From positions 3,536,001 through 3,600,000 of the forward strand of contig NC_079880.1 of the NCBI RefSeq assembly GCF_029227915.1: a stretch of 64,000 bases of DNA, given 5' to 3'. This document shows, piece by piece, positions 11,496-23,500 of this stretch. The notes under the pieces are model-generated. The model made no database searches. It saw only the letters and a list, made by a program, of their open reading frames with translations, and had not been told where the DNA came from. A program made the position numbers and the translations under genes. This stretch comes from Hydractinia symbiolongicarpus. Lineage: Eukaryota > Cnidaria > Hydrozoa > Anthoathecata > Hydractiniidae. Position 1 is the stretch's first letter. Each line of letters starts with the position of its first letter.

Positions 11496-14400
11496 GTGTA
11501 AACTCATTTCCCGAACGATTTTTTAAATTATTATTTTACCACTAAAGCCCATGAGACTTGTAGTTTTTAAAAATGTTTTCATTTTTGATGAGACGCTGAT
11601 TGAAAGAAGTTTAATAGCCGGCAAACGAAAACCCGCAACTTCCCGTAAATCCCGGACTCGGCCCGTATAGTCAAAAGTATACAAAGAAAGTACCCAGGCA
11701 GTAAACTCATTTCCCGAACGATTTTTTAAATTAATTTTCACCACTAAAACGCATGAGACTTGTAGTTTTCAAAAATGTTTTCATTTTTGATGAGACGCTG
11801 AATAAAAGAAGTTTAATCGCCGGCAAACGAAAACCTGCGATTTCCCGTAAATCCCGGACTCGGCTCGTATAGTCAAAAGTATACAAAGAAAGTACCCGGG
11901 GTGTAAACTCATTTCCCAAACGATTTTTTAAATTATTATTTCACCACTAAAGCCCATGAGACTTGTAGTTTTTAAAAATGTTTTCATTTTTTATGAGACC
12001 CTGAATAAAAGAAGTTTAATTGCCGGCAAACGAAAACCCGCGACTTCCCGTAAATCCCGGACTCGGCCCGTATAGTCAAAAGTATACAAAGAAAGTACCC
12101 AGGGAGTAAACTCATTTCCCGAACGATTTTTTAAATTAATTTTCACCACTAAAACGCATGAGACTTGTAGTTTTCAGAAATGTTTTCAGTTTTGATGAGA
12201 CGCTTAATAAAAGTGGTTTAATTGCCGGCAAACGAAAACCCGCGATTTCCCGTAAATCCCGGGCTTGGCCCGTATAGTCGAATGTATACAAAGAAAGTAC
12301 CCTGTGAGTAAACTCATTTCCAAAACGATTTTTTAAATTATCTTTTCACCACTAAAACGCTTGAGACTTGTAGTTTTCAAAAATGTTTTCATTTTTGATG
12401 AGACGCTGAATAAAAGAAGTTTAATCGCCGGCAAACGAAAACCCGCCATTTCCCGTAAACCCCGGACTCGGCCCGCATAGTCAAAAGTATACAAAGAAAG
12501 TACCCAGGGAGTAAACTCATTTCCCGAACGATTTTTTAAATGATTTTTTCACCACTAAATCGCATGAGACTTGTAGTTTTCAAAAATGTTTTCATTTTTG
12601 ATGAGACGCTGAATAAAAGAAGTTTAATCGCCGGCAAACGAAAACCTGCGACTTCCCGTAAATCCCGGACTCGGCCCGTATAGTCAAAAGTATACAAAGA
12701 AAGTACCCAGGGTGTAAACTCATTTCCCGAACGATTTTTTAAATTATTATTTCACCACTAAAGCCCATGAGACTTGTAGTATATAAAAATATTTTCATTT
12801 TTGATGAGACGCTGAATAAAAGAAGTTTAATTGCCGGCAAACGAAAACCTGCGATTTCCCGTAAATCCCGGACTCGGCCCGTATAGTCAAAAGTATACAA
12901 AGAATGTACCCAGGGTGTGAACTCATTTCCCGAACGATTTTTTAAATTATTATTTCACCACTAAAACGCATGAGATTTGTAGTTTTTAAAAATGTTTTCA
13001 TTTTTGATGAGACGCTGAATAAAAGAAGTTTAATTGCCGGCAAACGAAAACCCGAGATTTCCCGTAAATCCCGGGCTTGGCCCGTATAGTCGAAAGTATA
13101 CAAAGAAAGTACCCAGGGTGTAAACTCATTTCCCGAACTATTTTTTAAATTATTATTTCACCACTAAAGCCAATGAGACTTGTAGTATTTAAAAATATTT
13201 TCATTTTTGATGAGACGCTGAATAAAAGAAGTTTAATCGCCGGCAAACGAAAACCCGCGACTTCCCGTAAATCCCGGACTCAGCCCGTATAGTCAAAAGT
13301 ATACAAAGAAAGTACCCAAGGAGTAAACTCATTTCCCGAAGGATTTTTTAAATTATTTTTTCACCACTAAAACGCATGAGCCTTGTAGTTTTTAAAAATG
13401 TTTTCATTTTTGATGAGACGCTGAATAAAAGAAGTTTAATTGCCGGCAAACGAAAACCCGCGACTTCCCGTAAATCCCGGACTCGGCCCGTATAGTCAAA
13501 AGTATACAAAGAAAGTACCCAGGGAGTAAACTCATTTCCCGAACGATTTTTTAAATGATTTTTTCACCTCTAAATCGCATGAGACTTGTAGTTTTCAAAA
13601 ATGTTTTCATTTTTGATGAGACGCTGAATAAAAGAAGTTTAATCGCCGGCAAACGAAAACCTGCGATTTCCCGTAAATCCCGGACTCGGCCCGTATAGTC
13701 AAAAGTATACAAAGAAATTACCCAGGAAGTAAACTCATTTCCCAAACGATATTTTAAATTAATTTTCACCACTAAAACGCATGAGACTTGTAGTTTTCAG
13801 AAATGTTTTCATTTTTGAAGAGACGCTTAATGAAAGTTGTTTAATCGCCGGCAAACGAAAACCCGCGATTTCAGTAAATCACGGGCTTGGCCCGGATAGT
13901 CAAAAGTATACAAAGAAAGTACCCGGGGTGTAAACTCATTTCCCGAACGATTTTTTAAATTATTATTTTACCACTAAAGCCCATGAGACTTGTAGTTTTT
14001 AAAAATGTTTTCATTTTTGATGAGACGCTGATTAAAAGAAGTTTAAAAGCCGGCAAACGAAAACCCGCGACTTCCCGTAAATCCCGGACTCGGCCCGTAT
14101 AGTCAAAAGTATACAAAGAAAGTACCCAGGGAGTAAACTCATTTCCCGAACGATTTTTTAAATTAATTTTCACCACTAAAATGCATGAGACTTGTAGTTT
14201 TCAGAAATGTTTTCATTTATGATGAGACGCTTAATGAAAGTTGTTTAATCGCCGGCAAACGAAAACCCGTGACTTCCCGTAAATCCCGGACTCGGCCCGT
14301 ATAGTCAAAAGTATACAAAGAAAGTACCCAGGCAGTAAACTCATTTCCCGAACGATTTTTTAAATTAATTTTCACCACTAAAACGCATGAGACTTGTAGT

Positions 14401-16600
14401 TTTCAAAAATGTTTTCATTTTTGATGAGACGCTGAATAAAAGAAGTTTAATCGCCGGCAAACGAAAACCTGCGATTTCCCGTAAATCCCGGACTCGGCTC
14501 GTATAGTCAAAAGTATACAAAGAAAGTACCCGGGGTGTAAACTCATTTCCCAAACGATTTTTTAAATTATTATTTCACCACTAAAGCCCATGAGACTTGT
14601 AGTTTTTAAAAATGTTTTCATTTTTTATGAGACGCTGAATAAAAGAAGTTTAATTGCCGGCAAACGAAAACCCGCGACTTCCCGTAAATCCCGGACTCGG
14701 CCCGTATAGTCAAAAGTATACAAAGAAAGTACCCAGGGAGTAAACTCATTTCCCGAACGATTTTTTAAATTAATTTTCACCACTAAAACGCATGAGACTT
14801 GTAGTTTTCAGAAATGTTTTCAGTTTTGATGAGACGCTTAATAAAAGTGGTTTAATTGCCGGCAAACGAAAACCCGCGATTTCCCGTCAATCCCGGGCTT
14901 GGCCCGTATAGTCGAATGTATACAAAGAAAGTACCCTGTGAGTAAACTCATTTCCAAAACGATTTTTTAAAGTATCTTTTCACCACTAAAACGCTTGAGA
15001 CTTGTAGTTTTCAAAAATGTTTTCATTTTTGATGAGACGCTGAATAAAAGAAGTTTAATCGCCGGCAAACGAAAACCCGCCATTTCCCGTAAACCCCGGA
15101 CTCGGCCCGCATAGTCAAAAGTATACAAAGAAAGTACCCAGGGAGTAAACTCATTTCCCGAACGATTTTTTAAATGATTTTTTCACCACTAAATCGCATG
15201 AGACTTGTAGTTTTCAAATATGTTTTCATTTTTGATGAGACGCTGAATAAAAGAAGTTTAATCGCCGGCAAACGAAAACCTGCGATTTGCCGTAAATCCC
15301 GGACTCGGCCCGTATAGTCAAAAGTATACAAAGAAAGTACCCAGGGTGTAAACTCATTTCCGGAACGATTTTTTAAATTATTATTTCACCACTAAAGCCC
15401 ATGAGACTTGTAGTATATAAAAATATTTTCATTTTTGATGAGACGCTGAATAAAAGAAGTTTAATTGCCGGCAAACGAAAACCCGAGATTTCCCGTAAAT
15501 CCCGGGCTTGGCCCGTATAGTCAAAAGTATACAAAGAAAGTACCCAGGGTGTAAACTCATTTCCCGAACTATTTTTTAAATTATTATTTCACCACTAAAG
15601 CCAATGAGACTTGTAGTATTTAAAAATATTTTCATTTTTGATGAGACGCTGAATAAAAGAAGTTTAATCGCCGGCAAACGAAAACCCGCGACTTCCCGTA
15701 AATCCCGGACTCAGCCCGTATAGTCAAAAGTATACAAAGAAAGTACCCAAGGAGTAAACTCATTTCCCGAAGGATTTTTTAAATTATTTTTGCACCACTA
15801 AAGACAATGAGCTTTGTAGTTCTTAAAAATGTTTTCATTTTTGATGAGACGCTCAATAAAAGAAGTTTAATTGCCGGCAAACGAAAACCCGCGACTTCCC
15901 GTAAATCCCGGACTCGGCCCGTATAGTCAAAAGTATACAAAGAAAGTACCCAGGGAGTAAACTCATTTCCCGAACGATTTTTTAAATGATTTTTTCACCT
16001 CTAAATCGCATGAGACTTGTAGTTTTCAAAAATGTTTTTATTTTTGATGAAACGCTGAATAAAAGAAGTTTAATCGCCGGCAAACGAAAACCTGCGATTT
16101 CCCGTAAATCCCGGACTCGGCCCGTATAGTCAAAAGTATACAAAGAAAGTACCCAGGGTGTAAACTCATTTCCCGAACGATTTTTTAAATTATTATTTCA
16201 CCACTAAAGCCCATGAGACTTGTAGTATTTAAAAATATTTTCATTTTTGATGAGACGCTGAATAAAAGAAGTTTAATCGCCGGCAAACGAAAACCTGCGA
16301 TTTCCCGTAAATCCGGGACTCGGCCCGTATAGTCAAAAGTATACAAAGAATGTACCCAGGGTGTAAACTCATTTCCCGAACGATTTTTTAAATTATTATT
16401 TCACCACTAAAGCCCATGAGACTTGTAGTATTTAAAAATATTTTCATTTTTGATGAGACGCTGAATAAAAGAAGTTTAATCGCCGGCAAACGAAAACCCG
16501 CGTCTTCCCGTAAATCCCCGACTCGGCCCGTATAGTCAAAAGTATACAAAGAAAGTACCCAGGGAGTAAACTCATTTCCCAAACGATATTTTAAATTAAT
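11496..16600 (+). repeat. Degenerate 12/13-monomer higher-order repeat
   Basis: Sequence at about 11120-11700 recurs 2432 bp later (12 monomers). From about 11730 to 12800 it recurs 2634 bp later (13 monomers), because one monomer near 14170-14365 is extra in the second copy. Shared marks include ttttcagttttgatg (12183 and 14817), acgcttgagac (about 12357 and 14991) and tagtatataaaaat (12777 and 15411). The offset later falls back towards 2432, showing a monomer missing from the second copy near 15450. Gain and loss of single monomers has blurred the unit. Confidence 0.75.
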
Positions 16601-18953
16601 TTTCACCACTAAAACGCATGAGACTTGTAGTTTTCAGAAATGTTTTCATTTTGGATGAGACGCTTAATGAAAGTTGTTTAATCGCCGGCAAACGAAAACC
16701 CGCGATTTCCCGTAAATTCCGGGCTTGGCCCGTATAGTCGAATGTATACAAAGAAAGTACCCTGTGAGTAAACTCATTTCCAGAACGATTTTTTAAATTA
16801 TTATTTCACCACTAAAACGCATGAGACTTGTAGTTTTCAAAAATGTTTTCATTTTTGATGAGACGCTTAATGAAAGAGGTTTAATCGCCGGCAAACGAAA
16901 TCCCGCGTTTTCCCGTAAATCCGGGGCTTGGCCCGTATAGTCGAATGTATACAAAGAAGGTACCCTGTGAGTAAACGCATTTTCGGAACGATTTTCTAAA
17001 TTATTTTTTCACCACTACAACGCATGAGACTTTAGTTTTCAAAAATGTTTTCATTTTTGATGAGACACTGAATAAAAGAAGTTTAATCGCAGGCAAACGA
17101 AAACCTGCCATTTCCCGTAAACCCCGGACTCGGCCCGTATAGTCAAAAGTATACAAAGAAAGTACCCAGGGAGTAAACTCATTTTCCGAACGATTTTTGA
17201 ATTATTTTTTCACCACTACAACGCATGAGACTTGTAGTTTTCAAAAATATTTTCATTTTTGATGAGAGGGTTAATGAAAGAAGTTTAATCGCCGGCAAAC
17301 GAAATCCCGCGATTTCCCGTAAATCCCGGGCTTGGCCCGTGTAGTCGAATGTATACAAAGAAAGTACCCTGTGAGTAAACTTATTTCCAAAACGATTTTT
17401 TAAATTATCTTTTCACCACTAAAACGCATGAGACTTGTAGTTTTTAAAAATGTTTTCATTTTTGATGAGACGCTGAATAAAAGAAGTTTAATCGACGGCA
17501 AACGAAAACCCGCCATTTCCCGTAAACCCCGGACTCGACCCGTATAGTCAAAAGTATACAAAGAAAGTACCCAGGGAGTAAACTCATTTCCCGAACGATT
17601 TTTTATATTATTTTCTTTTCCACTAAACGCATGAGACGTGTAGTTTTCAAAAATATTTTCATATTTGATGGGACGCTGAATAAAAGAAGTTTAATCGCCG
17701 GCAAACGAAAATCCGCGATTTCCCGTAAATCCCGGACTCGACCCGTATAGTAAAAAGTATACAAAGAAAGTACCCAGGGAGTAAACTCATTTCCCGAACG
17801 ATTTTTTAAATTATTTTTTCACCACTAAAACGCATGAGACTTGTAGTTTTCAAAAATGTTTTCATTTTTGATGAGACGCTTAATGAAAGAGGTTTAATCG
17901 CCGGCAAACGAAATTTCGCGTTTTCCCGTAAATCCGGGGCTTGGCCCGTATAGTCGAATGTATACAAAGAAAGTACCCTGTGAGTAAACTCATTTTCCGA
18001 ACGATTTTTTAAATTATTTTTTCACCACTACAACGCATGAGACTTGTAGTTTTCAAAAATGTTTTCATTTTTGATGAGACACTGAATAAAAGAAGTTTAA
18101 TCGCCGGCAAACGAAAACCCGCCATTTCCCGTAAACCCCGGACTCGGCCCGTATAGTCAAAAGTATACAAAGAAAGTACCCAGCGAGTAAACTCATTATC
18201 CGAACGATTTTTTATATTATTTTTTCACCACTACAACGCATGAGACTTGTAGTTTTCAAAAATATTTTCATTTTTGATGAGACGCTGAATAAAAGAAGTT
18301 TAATCGCCCTCAAACGAAAATCCGCGATTTCCCGTAAATCCCGGACTCGGCCCGTATAGTCCAAAGTATACAAAGAAAGTACCCAGGGAGTTAACTCATT
18401 TCCCGAACGATTTTTTAAAGTATTTTTTCACCACTAAAACGCATGAGACTTGTAGTTTTCAAAAATGTTTTCATTTTTAATAGACGCTTATTAAAAGAGG
18501 TTTAATCGCCGGCAAACGAAATCCCGCGATTTCCCGTAAATCCCGGGCTTGGCCCGTATAGTCGAATGTATACAAAGAAAGTACCCAGGGAGTAAACTCA
18601 TTTCCCGAACGATTTTTTAATTTTTTTTTTTCACCACTAAAACGCATGAGACTTGTAGTTTTCAAAATTGTTTTCATTTTGATGAGACGCTTAATGAAAG
18701 AGGTTTAATCGCCGGCAAACGAAATCCCGCGTTTTCCCGTAAATCCTGGGCTTGGCCCGTATAGTCGAATGTATACAAAGAAAGTACCCAGGGAGTAAAC
18801 TCATTTCCCGAACGATTTTTTAAATTTTTTTTTCACCACTAAAACGCATGAGACTTGTAGTTTTCAAAAATGTTTTCATTTTTGATGAGACGCTGAGTAA
18901 AAGAAGTTTAATCGCCCTCAAACGAAAATCTGCGATTTCCCGTAAATCCCGGA
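16600..18953 (+). repeat. Diverged satellite block left of retroelement copy 1
   Basis: Monomers here differ more from one another and from the rest of the array than elsewhere. Examples are aaatccggggcttgg (about 16918), a 2-bp shorter gactttagtttt (about 17028), gatgagagggttaatg (about 17261), the double-variant gatgggacgctg (about 17667) and cgccctcaaacg (about 18306 and 18911). The block ends inside a monomer at ...taaatcccgga (18953), where the retroelement poly(A) begins. Such divergence fits an older, less homogenised edge of the array around a foreign insertion. Confidence 0.8.
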
Positions 18954-18969
18954 TTTTTTTTTTTTTTTT
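18954..18969 (-). other. Retroelement poly(A) tail, copy 1
   Basis: Sixteen T on the plus strand, directly abutting the satellite sequence cccgga. It is the 3' terminus of the element and the left insertion boundary. The same length of 16 is kept at the other two copies. Confidence 0.9.
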
Positions 18970-18985
18970 GATTTTTGATTTTCTC

Positions 18986-18991
18986 TTTATT
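18986..18991 (-). promoter_or_regulatory. Polyadenylation signal AATAAA, copy 1
   Basis: The plus strand reads tttatt, which is AATAAA on the element's strand, 16 nt before its poly(A) at 18969-18954. The spacing is that of a normal cleavage and polyadenylation site and marks the true 3' end of the element. Confidence 0.75.
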
Positions 18992-19104
18992 TAACGTCGA
19001 TAGATACAATAGTATTTAAATAACTAATTTAAATCGACAACAAAACGTAAAACAAGGCAAACAGCGATAAAGAATAAGAAAAATAAATAAATAAATAAGT
19101 AAAG

Positions 19105-20559
19105 TTAAAATATGTATGGTATATCCATGCATATTTTACAGGTGCAAACATCACCTTCCCAAAATTTTATTGAGCTACGGAAGGCTTCGAGAGAAGGAGC
19201 ATTCTTTGTAGCGTCAGGCACAGATATCCATAGCTTCCCTGCAATATTTGATAAAGTATTTAAGCCATAGTACGTTGTCCGACAAGTTGGTCGCCTGATC
19301 AAATTAAAGCAACGAACGTTGTACTTGTTTTCCCTAACAGAAAATATCTCGTTCATATATAGAGGTGACAATCCATTTAAAAATTTGTAAACCTCTTTCA
19401 TTAAATTCTGTAAATTGATGATGTGAATATTTTTAACATTACATAAAGATAAAAGTTCATCGTAACTGCCATTTATATCGTCCTGTATGATTCTTAGACA
19501 ACGTTCATGAATACGATTGATTCGATTATTCGCAACTTTTCCACAAAACATCCATACTAAGGGACAGTAAGAAAACTGAGACAAAATAAATGAATTGAAG
19601 AGAAAACGCTTCATCTTGGGTGTCAAAAAGGAAGATATCCTTTGAAGCACGTTGAGTTTCCTACTAGCCTTATTACAGATGTTTTTGACATGCGAATGAA
19701 AGTTTAGTCTCGAGTCAATCGTGACACCAAGAAGCACTACAGACGATTTACACGCAATTTTCAAATGGTTAAATATCAAACTTTCATCGTGATGACCTAA
19801 TACAATATATTGATACTTTTTCAAATTTATTATTAAGTAATTTTCATAAAACCAATTATTAACTATGACCAAATTAGTAAGCAGTGTTTGTTTTGCATCT
19901 TCTAATGAATTTTCACAAGCATATAAGGTGTTATCATCTGCAAAGTTACAAAGGGATGATTGAATAATGAACCAGAATAAATCGTTTATAGAATAATTGA
20001 AGAAAGGAGGTCCTAAGATTGATCCTTGTGGAACTCCAACTTGAAGAGGAAGCCATTCGCTAAAAGAAGAATTTATTCTGGTTCTCTGAAAACGATTTTT
20101 CAAGTATGAGTGAATAAATAATAAAGAAGATTCAGAAAAACCATAGGCATGCAGCTTTGCAATAAGCAAATCATGGTTGATAGTATCAAAAGCTTTTGAA
20201 AGGTCCATTAGCACTCCTCCAACTACACCCTTATTATCAAGTGTGCTTTTCCATTGTTTAATCATTCGAATGAGAGCATATTGTGTATTATAACCCTTTC
20301 TGAAGCCTGATAGATGAGGGCTGAGTTTGTCATGCATAAAAGTGTGCATTTGATTAAGAATAATTCTTTCAAAAACCTTTGATAAACAGGGAAGCAAGCT
20401 AACAGGTCTATAGTTCTCCTTATCATTACAGTCATCCTTCTTAAAAACAGGTATAACCTCTGCAAGTTTTAAATCATCAGGAAAAATATTAGACTGTAAA
20501 CAAAAATTTATAATATTAGTGAGGATAGGAACAAAGATATGAATAAACTTCTTCAACAA
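19105..20559 (-). pseudogene. Reverse transcriptase fragment (non-LTR ORF2), copy 1
   Basis: An uninterrupted frame of 484 codons encodes the RT and C-terminal parts of a non-LTR retrotransposon polyprotein. Motif A, VLMDLSKAFDTINHD, has its aspartate at residue 119. Motif B is VGVPQGSILGPP near 174-185. Motif C, FADD, is at 206-209, so the catalytic aspartates are kept. The thumb-region LLGVTIDSRLNF is near 276-287 and a CTCKIC cysteine tail at 472-477. Family ORF2 proteins usually carry an N-terminal apurinic-like endonuclease and run to about 900 residues; that half is missing. There is no ATG: the frame opens at TTG codons and continues into satellite until a stop. Motif B reads GPPFFNYS where most relatives have GPLLFN, a likely degenerate change. 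Called a truncated, inactive fragment. Confidence 0.9.
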
Positions 20560-23500
20560 AGAAAGTACCCAGGGTGTAAACTCATTTCCCGAACTATTTT
20601 TTTAATTATTATTTCACCACTAAAGCCCATGAGACTTGTAGTTTTTAAAAATGTTTTCATTTTTTATGAGACGCTGAATAAAAGAAGTTTAATTGCCGGC
20701 AAACGAAAACCCGCGACTTCCCGTAAATCCCGGACTCGGCCCGTATAGTCAAAAGTATACAAAGAAAGTACCCAGGGAGTAAACTCATTTCCCGAACGAT
20801 TTTTTAAATTAATTTTCACCACTAAAACGCATGAGACTTGTAGTTTTCAGAAATGTTTTCAGTTTTGATGAGACGCTTAATAAAAGTGGTTTAATTGCCG
20901 GCAAACGAAAACCCGCGATTTCCCGTCAATCCCGGGCTTGGCCCGTATAGTCGAATGTATACAAAGAAAGTACCCTGTGAGTAAACTCATTTCCAAAACG
21001 ATTTTTTAAAGTATCTTTTCACCACTAAAACGCTTGAGACTTGTAGTTTTCAAAAATGTTTTCATTTTTGATGAGACGCTGAATAAAAGAAGTTTAATCG
21101 CCGGCAAACGAAAACCCGCCATTTCCCGTAAACCCCGGACTCGGCCCGCATAGTCAAAAGTATACAAAGAAAGTACCCAGGGAGTAAACTCATTTCCCGA
21201 ACGATTTTTTAAATGATTTTTTCACCACTAAATCGCATGAGACTTGTAGTTTTCAAATATGTTTTCATTTTTGATGAGACGCTGAATAAAAGAAGTTTAA
21301 TCGCCGGCAAACGAAAACCTGCGATTTGCCGTAAATCCCGGACTCGGCCCGTATAGTCAAAAGTATACAAAGAAAGTACCCAGGGTGTAAACTCATTTCC
21401 GGAACGATTTTTTAAATTATTATTTCACCACTAAAGCCCATGAGACTTGTAGTATATAAAAATATTTTCATTTTTGATGAGACGCTGAATAAAAGAAGTT
21501 TAATTGCCGGCAAACGAAAACCCGAGATTTCCCGTAAATCCCGGGCTTGGCCCGTATAGTCAAAAGTATACAAAGAAAGTACCCAGGGTGTAAACTCATT
21601 TCCCGAACTATTTTTTAAATTATTATTTCACCACTAAAGCCAATGAGACTTGTAGTATTTAAAAATATTTTCATTTTTGATGAGACGCTGAATAAAAGAA
21701 GTTTAATCGCCGGCAAACGAAAACCCGCGACTTCCCGTAAATCCCGGACTCAGCCCGTATAGTCAAAAGTATACAAAGAAAGTACCCAAGGAGTAAACTC
21801 ATTTCCCGAAGGATTTTTTAAATTATTTTTGCACCACTAAAGACAATGAGCTTTGTAGTTCTTAAAAATGTTTTCATTTTTGATGAGACGCTCAATAAAA
21901 GAAGTTTAATTGCCGGCAAACGAAAACCCGCGACTTCCCGTAAATCCCGGACTCGGCCCGTATAGTCAAAAGTATACAAAGAAAGTACCCAGGGAGTAAA
22001 CTCATTTCCCGAACGATTTTTTAAATGATTTTTTCACCTCTAAATCGCATGAGACTTGTAGTTTTCAAAAATGTTTTTATTTTTGATGAAACGCTGAATA
22101 AAAGAAGTTTAATCGCCGGCAAACGAAAACCTGCGATTTCCCGTAAATCCCGGACTCGGCCCGTATAGTCAAAAGTATACAAAGAAAGTACCCAGGGTGT
22201 AAACTCATTTCCCGAACGATTTTTTAAATTATTATTTCACCACTAAAGCCCATGAGACTTGTAGTATTTAAAAATATTTTCATTTTTGATGAGACGCTGA
22301 ATAAAAGAAGTTTAATCGCCGGCAAACGAAAACCTGCGATTTCCCGTAAATCCGGGACTCGGCCCGTATAGTCAAAAGTATACAAAGAATGTACCCAGGG
22401 TGTAAACTCATTTCCCGAACGATTTTTTAAATTATTATTTCACCACTAAAGCCCATGAGACTTGTAGTATTTAAAAATATTTTCATTTTTGATGAGACGC
22501 TGAATAAAAGAAGTTTAATCGCCGGCAAACGAAAACCCGCGTCTTCCCGTAAATCCCCGACTCGGCCCGTATAGTCAAAAGTATACAAAGAAAGTACCCA
22601 GGGAGTAAACTCATTTCCCAAACGATATTTTAAATTAATTTTCACCACTAAAACGCATGAGACTTGTAGTTTTCAGAAATGTTTTCATTTTGGATGAGAC
22701 GCTTAATGAAAGTTGTTTAATCGCCGGCAAACGAAAACCCGCGATTTCCCGTAAATTCCGGGCTTGGCCCGTATAGTCGAATGTATACAAAGAAAGTACC
22801 CTGTGAGTAAACTCATTTCCAGAACGATTTTTTAAATTATTATTTCACCACTAAAACGCATGAGACTTGTAGTTTTCAAAAATGTTTTCATTTTTGATGA
22901 GACGCTTAATGAAAGAGGTTTAATCGCCGGCAAACGAAATCCCGCGTTTTCCCGTAAATCCGGGGCTTGGCCCGTATAGTCGAATGTATACAAAGAAGGT
23001 ACCCTGTGAGTAAACGCATTTTCGGAACGATTTTCTAAATTATTTTTTCACCACTACAACGCATGAGACTTTAGTTTTCAAAAATGTTTTCATTTTTGAT
23101 GAGACACTGAATAAAAGAAGTTTAATCGCAGGCAAACGAAAACCTGCCATTTCCCGTAAACCCCGGACTCGGCCCGTATAGTCAAAAGTATACAAAGAAA
23201 GTACCCAGGGAGTAAACTCATTTTCCGAACGATTTTTGAATTATTTTTTCACCACTACAACGCATGAGACTTGTAGTTTTCAAAAATATTTTCATTTTTG
23301 ATGAGAGGGTTAATGAAAGAAGTTTAATCGCCGGCAAACGAAATCCCGCGATTTCCCGTAAATCCCGGGCTTGGCCCGTGTAGTCGAATGTATACAAAGA
23401 AAGTACCCTGTGAGTAAACTTATTTCCAAAACGATTTTTTAAATTATCTTTTCACCACTAAAACGCATGAGACTTGTAGTTTTTAAAAATGTTTTCATTT

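Larger units (their letters stand above)
1..18953 (+). repeat. 203-bp satellite array, segment 1
   Basis: Head-to-tail tandem array with a monomer of 202-203 bp, seen from the regular return of catgagacttgtag (1, 204, 407, 610). Reading from that box, each monomer holds A/T tracts (aaaaatgttttcattttt), the variable gctgaataaaag or gcttaatgaaag block, a GC-rich core from gccggc to cggcccgtatag, a nearly invariant gtatacaaagaaagtaccc stretch, and an AT-rich end (gattttttaaatta, then caccacta). All monomers have the same orientation. The length is near a nucleosome repeat, which is common for centromeric or heterochromatic satellites; that location is inferred. No known satellite family is recognised by name. 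Confidence 0.97.
18954..20555 (-). mobile_element. 5'-truncated non-LTR retrotransposon, copy 1
   Basis: A 1602-bp insert interrupts a satellite monomer. On the minus strand it runs from an abrupt 5' end inside the reverse transcriptase coding region, through the stop codon at 19105-19107, to a 3' UTR of about 135 bp with an (AAAT)-type short repeat near 19080-19098, an AATAAA signal and a 16-nt poly(A). The 5' truncation and terminal poly(A) are the usual products of target-primed reverse transcription. Left flank is cccgga and right flank resumes at acaaagaaag, so about 24 bp of monomer (ctcggcccgtatagtc and the next eight bases) is missing and no target-site duplication is seen. The lineage is CR1/L2/jockey-like; the exact clade is not resolved. 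Confidence 0.93.
14590..20627 (+). repeat. 6.04-kb segmental duplication, unit 1
   Basis: This unit, satellite plus retroelement copy 1, repeats in tandem at 20628-26665 with an offset of 6038-6039 bp. The satellite right of copy 1 (from about 20640, gtttttaaaaatgttttcattttttatg) matches the start of this unit at about 14601. The satellite right of copies 2 and 3 instead continues as gtatttaaaaatatt. The crossover therefore lies just right of the retroelement, between about 20600 and 20640. The two units look identical apart from a one-base loss in an A/T run (about 18618 against 24657). Confidence 0.9.

Noticed and set aside
20262-20465. 67-codon minus-strand frame inside each retroelement copy
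   Set aside because: A shadow of the reverse transcriptase frame in another phase.
20539-20748. Plus-strand frames at 20539 and 26577 crossing the retroelement edge
   Set aside because: They join antisense retroelement sequence to satellite by chance and have no counterpart at copy 3.
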